From contig OZ010799.1 in the NCBI GenBank assembly GCA_963932465.1, positions 162,622,761-162,686,760 of the forward strand: DNA of 64,000 nucleotides. Direction: 5' to 3'. The notes under the pieces are model-generated. The model was not told where the DNA came from and did no database searches. It saw only the letters and a list, made by a program, of their open reading frames with translations. Source of the stretch: Maratus speciosus. Its lineage: Eukaryota > Arthropoda > Arachnida > Araneae > Salticidae. Of this stretch, positions 56,091 through 64,000 are shown in pieces. Position 1 is the stretch's first letter. Every line of letters starts with the position of its first letter. The position numbers and the translations under genes were made by a program.

Positions 56091-58200
56091 TTCAGGAAAT
56101 GTCGCCCATAATCAGACCTGCATCCGTTTCGATATTCGAATATCGATAAATGGATAGATAATTTATAGGAAGCATGTTGTAATGCATATGGGGCATTCTC
56201 ATAATCTTTTGACTTTTGGGAAAATCTGGCGAAATTAAACTTGCTAAAATAACATTTTAATCTGATAAACGAATGCCTTAATGATTCAAAATAAATAAAA
56301 AATGGTCAGCAGCGAAAAATTTTTAATTTAACTGAGGTTTATGTTAAACTTATGTTATGGAAAATAAAACTTTGCGGGTTTCATTTTCCTTACCATTTTA
56401 CCATTAAAACTTTTTATTTTCTTCGGAATTTTTACTTATAATGAATTTGCACAGTACCCACTGGACGTTCAAATAGGAAATATTAACAATGTAGTAGTTT
56501 TAGTACAAAATTTTGGTATAACATTGTCTTAAAGAGGTATTAAAAAAAGAGACAGTAAGGTAAAAAAAGGGGACGGTATAGAAAAAAAGGGACGGTAAGG
56601 AAAATTACCCCTATTTTGGGGCAAATCATGTTAAGACTAAGTGACCACAATGTTCATTGATTTTCAGAAACAGTTATTTACATTGGATTAAATTATTATT
56701 TTTTTTAATTTTCCCCGCGAAAAGTGCAGGAATAAACCTTGGGTACAGTAAACTACCAATAAAGCCACGATCTTGAAATTGATATTTAAATGCTGATTTA
56801 AATTCTGCAGTAAATTTCCTGTCAAAGAATTTTAGATATTCTTTCTCTAGCGGACTTTTGCATGAGAAAAAAACTTGAAAAAAATTCTGTGGCTGCATCT
56901 GAAGTGACTTTCTGCATACGTTTAGCAAGACGGTAAGGATGAAAAACCCTGGGACAGAGTTAAAAAAATAATATCAACTGTAAAAATGTGTGCAGGTTAA
57001 TTTTTTGCTACATATTTATATAAAACAACTGTCCCAGTTTCGGAAAAAAATTACATCGAATTACTTTTATTGAAACAATTTTATACAGAAAGCTCCAAAC
57101 TTAAAAATCAGCATCAGGGACATGGGACGGTATGTGATTTTTCCTGGTATTTGGACCCCCAACATCATCCAAAACTTATTTATCTCGTTAATATTGTTAT
57201 GCAGTCATGCAATGGGATGTTCCCCAGTATATGACATAAAAAAACACACAAAAATGTGTATTAAAATGAAAATTATTATTCATGCACATAAAAGTCAAAA
57301 GATTGTGAGAATTCCCCATATCAGTAATGCGTATAAATTTCGTTATATAATGAAACATTACTGACATTCCACGCAAACAATTTTTCTTATACGTCATGAA
57401 TTAATGAACTTTTTTCTGAATCTCTCTAAACGAACGCTAAAAAATTACTCACTCTATGTTTTATAAATTAGGATGCTCTATTCTACGGCAGTCACGCATA
57501 TAAATTTATTGAGTTTGAAAAAACGCAACACCCTTGAAACTGACTACAAACAATTTTTTCCTGTAGACCTTAATGTAACGGTATTTTTGTGTGTCCCTAT
57601 AGACTACATGTCGCTCTCCTGCTATATAAGTGACACAACTGGCAAAAGTTCATTTTGAGTTTTATTCCATTAATAGTTCAGACATAACTGCGTCTAACTG
57701 CAGGTAAGGTTTTAAAAGTGTAATTATCTGGAAAATCACTTCATTAGCCTATATGTCCACTCGTGACAACAGAAGAAGAGCAAATTTTGTGTGGAGGTAA
57801 AATTAATCAACACTCAATACATCATCCACGTCTTCATTTTTAAGGGTTTTACGCTTTTAAGGACCTTTTATTAAAGTGCGTTCTTCGAAGGCGATGACAA
57901 AATCATAACAAAAAATGATTTATTAAATAAATAACAAATGTAAATTTCTTGATTAATTTTGTCAAGTCACAACAAATAAATTGAGCTAATGATGGGAACG
58001 TTCAACAATTATTGACGAGTTGCAGTAAAAGTTCCAATTCCCAAATAAGCGATGTACAAGAGAGTGTTTACAGATTAGGGAAAATCATAGTCAAATAAAA
58101 CAGGAAATACCAGTATTTACTTGTAGAAAAACCCACCTTATTTATTCGCGCGATTGAACAAGGTGGATTTCTGTAGAAGAAAATACTGAGTTTTCACACT
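56091..58200. other. anonymous DNA with module remnants and an inverted pair
   Basis: A ~55-bp inverted pair lies at 56172-56225 (GCATATGGGGCATTCTCATA) and 57290-57340. Between them, TAAAAAAAGGGGACGG-type purine tracts recur near 56545-56605. Module phrases (GTATTTTTGTGTGTCCCTAT) recur near 57580. No gene recognised. Confidence 0.4.
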
Positions 58201-59065
58201 TATTTCGAATGTGTTTTTCCCTGATCTGTAGACGCCCTGTACAATGTCCGCAGATCATAAAGATACAGCCTTAGTTTAATCCGACTAATATTGATTCCTT
58301 CTCTATTATCTAGAGAACCATACGATTTGACAGCCGACTTAACTTCTTTCACTCCTGTGTCCGGAGAAAGATTAGTTTCTCCCTCGGTGCAACTACCTAG
58401 ATATTGATTCAGTAAAACTTGAGATAATAGCTCTATAACCAGGTTACAAACCTGAACTTCTCGTGACGAGAACTAAACACTGATTGATCTCGTTTTTCAT
58501 CAAGGATCTCATCACTCTCGATCCCTTGCTAAAAACAATAGTACCTTCCTAGCCACTTAGAGCGTTTGTCCAGTGAAGTCACTTTCAAGCTATCGTTTCA
58601 TAGGTAGCCTATGCCCCGGCCTCCATCAGTAGATCAGTTTTATTTTCGTCTTGGCCCGCGGGAATATTTTTCCTCTCCATGGTTAGTTTCACTTTGCGGT
58701 GTATTACAGGAATTCCACTACGTATTTTCTATTCAACTGCTTATCTGCGCAGTGTCATCTCCAAAGATGAATTTAGATCGATCGTTTTCGTTTCATCTTC
58801 CCGGCAATATGCAGGACTTAGTTAAATTCACTGGCTGTTTTCACAAATACATTAGTTTCCCTATACCAGCTAATTTCTGGATACGTAAGGAGTTTCTCTG
58901 GGGAAACAGTTCTATTTGTTACACGCTTTGATACACGTATTTACTGCTGTGTGCAGAGCTAAGTGCTATAACTTCATGTTACAGTAGACACATGGGAATC
59001 TAATTTTGCCTCTCCAGTGAAATTTACTTTTGTCTAAATGTGTAACTTTTCCTTCCGGTGAGCAA
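58201..59065. other. less AT-rich unidentified island
   Basis: Markedly richer in C and G than its surroundings, apparently single-copy in the window, with a 106-codon plus frame (58611-58931) of no recognisable family. It could be a solo LTR, a 5' untranslated or promoter region, or a decayed transposon. Confidence 0.3.
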
Positions 59066-59180
59066 TATTTTGTAGGTGTCACTACAAGAAAACTTAATAT
59101 CGTTGTACAAACAAATACTAATAAACTACTAGAAACACATCTTTTATGAAAAAGAACGCAACTACATATGTCTTTTTATA

Positions 59181-59352
59181 ATTAAAGGCACACACATATA
59201 ACTTTAAACACAATTAATTCAATAAACCTAACTAGAGTGAAAAATTAGCCAAGGCCAGGACTCGAGCCTGTATGATAACTATTTTTCACTCCAGTTGGGT
59301 GTATCGTATTAATTTTGTTTAAAGTCAGTGTTAATATATGTGTACCTTTAAT
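59181..59352. repeat. palindrome with a truncated tRNA-like core
   Basis: The arms pair ATTAAAGGCACACACATATA with ATATATGTGTACCTTTAAT, then AACACAATTAATTCAAT, then CTAACTAGAGTGAAAAAT with ATTTTTCACTCCAGTTGG, about a centre near 59266. The centre, read on the minus strand, holds a tRNA T-arm (CAGG CTCGAGT CCTG) and a 3' acceptor-like tail followed by TTTTTCACTCTAGTTAGG. The 5' half of the tRNA is missing. Confidence 0.7.
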
Positions 59353-59374
59353 ATATAAAAAATAGTCGGATGTA

Positions 59375-60443
59375 CAGTCGTGGAAAAAAAAGTAAACACC
59401 CCCTACTAACTCCTCAACAAATTATCGTAGAAGAAAGTTACTGGTACCGAACGATTGGAAATAAAGTCTGCTTTTAAATAATGTATATAAAATTTGCTTA
59501 AGGGGCCATATACATATTAAAACGAACTATAACTTTGTTTTTTTTTCAATAGCAGTATACAATTCTGACAGCATAAATGAACTCTACACCCTTCAATTAG
59601 TCTAAAAACAAATTTTTATGCTATTCGTACCATAAGTTTCCGAGAAATTAATTATTTTAAAACGATCGTATTTTAAGGACTGTATCCAAATTGAAGTTCG
59701 GTACTCGATTGTCTACCGAGAGAGCTCCCTAATTGATCAAGGCAACTTAAGCAGTCAACTAAACCTGTTAGATTACAAAATAGCATAAGGAATTTCAAAA
59801 TGTTTAGTCTCTTCTATCATAGACGGCCCTTTAAACCATCATTTTGATGTTTTTTAAGCATAATTTGAAAACTACTTAGAAGAAACATGTGAAATTTGGA
59901 TTTTCATGAAGCAGGACTTAATAAATCTAAATCCATCAAAAAAAAAAAAAAAATGTAGGTTGCAATTCATAATTTTTTTGAATATTAATTTCATAATTCA
60001 TAATTCATATGAGAAAATTATAAAAATTGCAAATGCAACGTATTTATGCTTGGGTATATTAGTATTATTACTACGCAAAAAATTAATACATTAGGATCAT
60101 AATTTCAGAAGTTATAAATAAAAATATGAAAATGTAATTTAAAATTAGAAGCACTAAATGTTGAATGTTTATAATTCAAAAATTTATCATTCAAATGACT
60201 TGAAATTTGGTGTCTAGGTATAATTTCAACCAAAGATTTGAAATATCTCGTTAAAAATGGGTATTCCCATTGAAAAAAAATGAAGTTTTGATTCGTTTTA
60301 ATATGTAGATGTCCCCCTAAGCAAATTCAATATACGTCACTTAAAAGTAGACTTTATTTTCAATCGTTCGGTACTAGTAACTTTCGTCTACGATAATTTG
60401 TTGAGGAGTTAGTAGGGGATGTTTACTTTTTTTACCACGACTC
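59375..60443. mobile_element. 1.07-kb TA-flanked element, CAGTCGTGG ends, copy 2
   Basis: Full-length relative of 49122-50205 in opposite orientation. TA at 59373-59374 and 60444-60445. The last base is C where copy 1 has G. The interior includes CAAATGACTTGAAATTTGGT, shared with copy 1 in reverse. Confidence 0.9.
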
Positions 60444-60457
60444 TACCAATCCCAAAA

Positions 60458-61370
60458 CTTTCTTCTATCTCATACATATCAATACTTCAAAATTCGTTAT
60501 CACTTTGCCAAAATTAAATGACAATCTATGTTCATCATAAGGATTCTAAAAAGATGAAATTCCGTGCATGAGTTCTTGAGATATGGCTATCGCTGAAATC
60601 GTGTAAATCCAGCAAAATGCAGCATAGCAGCGCCATTTATAGGGTAATTTACACCAGAATCTAATCATCATCAACTTATGTCAACGTCTAATTAAATATG
60701 AAATTTGGGGAAAACTCGTGCATTAGCTCTTGAGATAGAGCTATTGCGCAAATCATAACAAATGCAGCATACCAGCGCCACCTGTTGAGCAATTTGCACC
60801 AACACATAATCAGCAGCAATATTAATCAAGGTATACTTGAATCTGAAGTTCGATGAAAATTCGTGTTTTAGTTCTTGAGATAGAGCTATTGAAGAAATCG
60901 TTCTAAATGCAGCACAGAAGCGCCACCTATTGGGCGATTTACACATACACGCAGTCAGCTTAATTTCATATCAAGGACTAACTAAATCCGAAGTTTTATG
61001 AAAATGTGTGTATTAGTTCTTGAGATAGAGCAACTGCGAAAATAGTGTAAATCCTGCAAAATGCAGCATAGCCGCGTAACCTGGTGGGCGATTTACACTA
61101 AAACGTAAACAGCACTAACTCATATCAAGGAGTAACTGAATCTGAAGTTTTATAAAAGTCCGTCCAGTAGTTCTTGAGATAGAGCTATTGCAGAAATCCT
61201 GAAAAATGCAGCATAGCAGCGCCACCTGCTGGGAGATTTACACCAATCTATATCAGGGACTACCGGGATATAAATTTTTATTAAATTCCGGGCATTAGTT
61301 CTTGAGATAGAACGGCCACAAAATTTGCAGACAGACAGACGGACAGACAGAGAGGCAGACTCACAGACAC
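60458..61370. repeat. ~145-bp module array with GACA tract
   Basis: GTTCTTGAGATAGAGCTATT recurs at about 60572, 60726, 60871, 61016, 61170 and 61298. Each module also has AAATGCAGCATAGCAGCGCC near its middle. The array ends in GACAGACAGACGGACAGAC (61330-61350). It opens with ACTTTCTTCTATC, which is inverted at the end of each 170-bp unit that follows. Confidence 0.8.
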
Positions 61371-61880
61371 ACATGCAGCCTTTTTTAAAAAACATGTTTT
61401 TTGGAATCTCTGACCCCTAAAACGAGTGAATCCGTCAAAAACCGGAAGTCGAAAATTTTCATGAATCCAATACTTTCTTCCTGTAAAGATAGAAGAAAGT
61501 AAAAATGGAATTCTTGCGTTAATTTATGTGTTTTTACACAACATGCAGCCTTTTTTAAAAAACATGTTTTTTGGAATCTCTGACCCCTAAAACGAGTGAA
61601 TCCGTCAAAAACCGGAAGTCGAAAATTTTCATGAATCCAATACTTTCTTCTTGTAAAGATAGAAGAAAGTAAAAATGGAATTCTTGCGTTAATTTATGTG
61701 TTTTTACACAGCATGCAGCCTTTTTTAAAAAACATGTTTTTTGGAATCTCTGACCCCTAAAACGAGTGAATCCATCAAAAACCGGAAGTCGAAAATTTTT
61801 ATGAATCCAATACTTTCTTCTTGTAAAGATAGAAGAAAGTAAAAAGGGAATTCTTGCGTTAATTTTTGTGTTTTTACGCA
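61371..61880. repeat. three 170-bp tandem units with terminal hairpins
   Basis: CATGCAGCCTTTTTTAAAAA at 61372, 61542 and 61712. Each unit contains AACCGGAAGTCGAAAATTTT and the hairpin TACTTTCTTC/GAAGAAAGTA. The units are nearly identical. The 108-codon minus frame is a product of the repeat. Confidence 0.95.
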
Positions 61881-62961
61881 TCTGTCTTTATGTGTATCTC
61901 TAAAGGGTTGTTTTAAAATATCTCTCTTTTAACATTCAATTAGAAAATATTCTAAATGCTCCAAATATGTATAAATATATATCTTCCTATTATAAAATTC
62001 CTGTCACTGCAAGCAGATTGTAATTAACTGTAATTCATTTTAAGATACTTTATTAATTTATTTGTTTTCCTAGATAAATAAAATGAACACATTTAAAACG
62101 ATATTTTTATTTCAAAAGCAATTCATTTAATAAACAACTTTATCTATCGTTTCAATTATTTATTACACTGATTTTTTGTAAACCCTCTTGGAATTTAACA
62201 CACGTAATATATAGATATGACATTAGTAGCTAATGAAACAAATGTAAAGGATTCGTGTCATATACGTAATCAGTGACAATTAGATTATGAATGTTTGATA
62301 TATGAATTAAAATGTTTGGTGTAAATTTCTCATAGGTTGAAGAAAGTTATTTTGAATTGTTTAGTTTTTTCTTAAATAAATATTTTTCTGGCTAATTATT
62401 CCTCTAAACAAGCAAAATGAATGAAGAATATTTAAATAATTAATTAATTAAAAAATAAACTCATTTCAGAGAATTTAATTAGGGAGCTATTTGTAAACAG
62501 AATATTTCAAACTTATTAGTTTAATTGTTGTTTACATTTCCCATGATTCAAAGAGGAGATTTACATAATTAAATTATATTTTGCGTGAAGAAGAATACGG
62601 AAGGAAGAAATGAAATCACTGGAGTATCATATAGCTTTATTATTATAGATTAAATTTGATTTGTTCAGATATTTTTTCGTAGCAAATTAGATCTCCTTAG
62701 TATTTTAAATACCACTTTTTGAAAGGCACGTGTAAGAAAAATTTCAAAACTCTTATACTTTTAGTCGAATTAAAGAAAATTAAATCCATATTTTTTCAGT
62801 ATTTGATTTTAAAATTAAACACATCAAAGTTTTAGTAACAAAAATCATGTCGTACGGATATAAATTTAGGAAGTTATTAAACGTTTAGATCAAATTATCA
62901 TATATATTTTTAAAAATATTTTAAAAGACCTCTTTAAATAAAAAATATCTGTTTATATATA

Positions 62962-62964
<3 letters not shown>
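61881..62964. other. anonymous AT-rich DNA
   Basis: Nothing recognised. Confidence 0.5.
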
Positions 62965-63018
<54 letters not shown>

Positions 63019-63019
63019 G
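62965..63019. repeat. TA then GA microsatellite
   Basis: (TA)n passing into about 12 GA units. Confidence 0.95.
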
Positions 63020-63379
63020 AAAAGGTGTCAATATGGGCACCCTCTTTTGTTTGTGATTTAAAGTGACTTTCCTATTTTTTTTTTTAAATTAGATTTTTGA
63101 AATTATCAACAATTATAGCAAGTTTTCTAAATGAGAGGATGCAAAACAATCATTAATATCAAATGTTTCAATTCAAAAACGAAGATTTACAAAAAGTATC
63201 AGAAAAAATGGGGTGCATATATGGACCCTCTCCAAAAAAGGTCACAAAAACTAGTTTAAAATATTTTAAAACAGGATAAAGCAATACAAAATGGTAGAGA
63301 ACTTATTTATTACAGAAAAAAATTATTTGCAGAAATCGAAAACATAACTGGCACTTTCAGCACGGCACAATCTAAGTGT

Positions 63380-63860
63380 GTCTACATTTGTCACATAGCA
63401 TATTTAATCCAAACTTCTCTGCGAGTCACAAAACTTTCCATCAGAAAAGATGCAAGTTGCATCACTCGAGACTGGTTAGTCCCATAGTTGATATCCAGGT
63501 CCATATCAACGTCACTGTCCACAAGGTGAGGGTCAGTGATGAGTCCGAGGTTAAATCGTATCGTTTCGTGAGTCGATTTTCTTTGGAGGCCTTTGGTCTT
63601 CCCACCTCTGCCCCCCTGGTCAGTCTCTTACTCCGGGAAAACTCAAAGGATGTCTTCTTGAGAGCACTTTTGTCAAGCGACATGGTCAATTGATCCTTGC
63701 ATGGTGATCCAGCGATGACACTGACCTTGCTGCTTTGCATCCACAAGTAGTGGTTCTCTTCTTCATGTTGGGGACAGGAGATATGTCGACCGAAGAAACT
63801 ACATCTAAAGTTCCCGGGAAACCTTGCGTGTTTCAGCAGCCTCATGAATTAGCATAGCTA
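63380..63860 (-). pseudogene. pogo/CENP-B-type transposase, C-terminal remnant
   Basis: Minus strand, composition near 48% GC by eye. In one frame SSVDISPVPNMKKRTTTCG is followed, after a frameshift, by VSVIAGSPCKDQLTMSLDKS and then basic KKTSFEFSRSKRLTRG. This order, an SPxxIxPxPK-like block, a basic RKxxR stretch and VIxxSPxKxxL, is the C-terminal tail of pogo/Tigger/jerky-type transposases. A further frameshift leads to an acidic LVDSDVDMDLDINYG and MQLASFLMESFVTRREVWIK. The DDE core is not present in the window. It lies between imperfect inverted copies of GGTGTmAATATGGGC (63022-63042 and 63900-63917). Confidence 0.5.
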
Positions 63861-64000
63861 TAGCTTATTGTGCTTCTATATCAAGATAATTTGAAAAAGA
63901 CGGGGCCCATATTTACACCAACCCCAACTATGGAAGATGACCACTTTCACATGTAACCTAAAGACTTGCATGACTAAAGGCATCCAAGGCATATAAAAGT

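Noticed and set aside
61555..61881. 108-codon minus frame with internal repeat
   Set aside because: Product of the three 170-bp tandem units.

Overview
This is A+T-rich eukaryotic DNA with no complete host gene. The long degenerate repeats, Penelope-like, Tc1/mariner, hAT-, piggyBac- and pogo-type remnants, GACA-rich tails and tRNA-derived repeats suggest an arthropod, perhaps an arachnid, but the species cannot be fixed from the sequence. All recognisable protein fragments belong to transposons and are broken. The only hints of host coding sequence are one 61-bp splice-bounded exon candidate on the minus strand near 26.4 kb and some weak fragments.

Layout. 1-10.9 kb: a MITE, a Tc3-like transposase N-terminus, a 770-bp TA-flanked element, two decayed Penelope-like elements and a Helitron-like element. 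10.9-12.75 kb: a non-autonomous hAT-type element filled with a ~32-bp minisatellite, then a palindrome built of 61-bp tRNA-like units. 14.3-17.2 kb: a dispersed repeat (called R1 here) split by a MITE and a mariner remnant. 17.2-41.8 kb: about ten same-strand copies of a ~515-bp repeat (R2), separated by later insertions: a mariner with a MITE inside it, a 714-bp palindrome with two tRNA-like genes facing outwards, two inverted GTGACGTCA-rich tracts, a 5.8-kb Helitron-like element carrying eleven 456-bp satellite units, 147-bp and 328-bp module arrays, and a 1.2-kb TA-flanked element. 42-53 kb: a cluster of TTAA-flanked, piggyBac-like MITEs that abut and nest in one another and in a foldback element. 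53.5-61.9 kb: another foldback element, a recent 584-bp tandem triplication, a third palindrome with tRNA-like sequence, a second copy of a 1.08-kb element and a 145/170-bp module array. 63-64 kb: the C-terminus of a pogo/CENP-B-type transposase.

The window is best read as layered insertions. For several elements a second copy of the same host repeat within the window shows the empty site, which fixes element ends and target duplications. The least expected signal is a set of three inverted-repeat structures (12.2-12.7, 20.35-21.06 and 59.18-59.35 kb). Each holds Pol III-type tRNA-like sequence followed at once by a T-run and the shared tail TTTTTCACTnynGTTGG.
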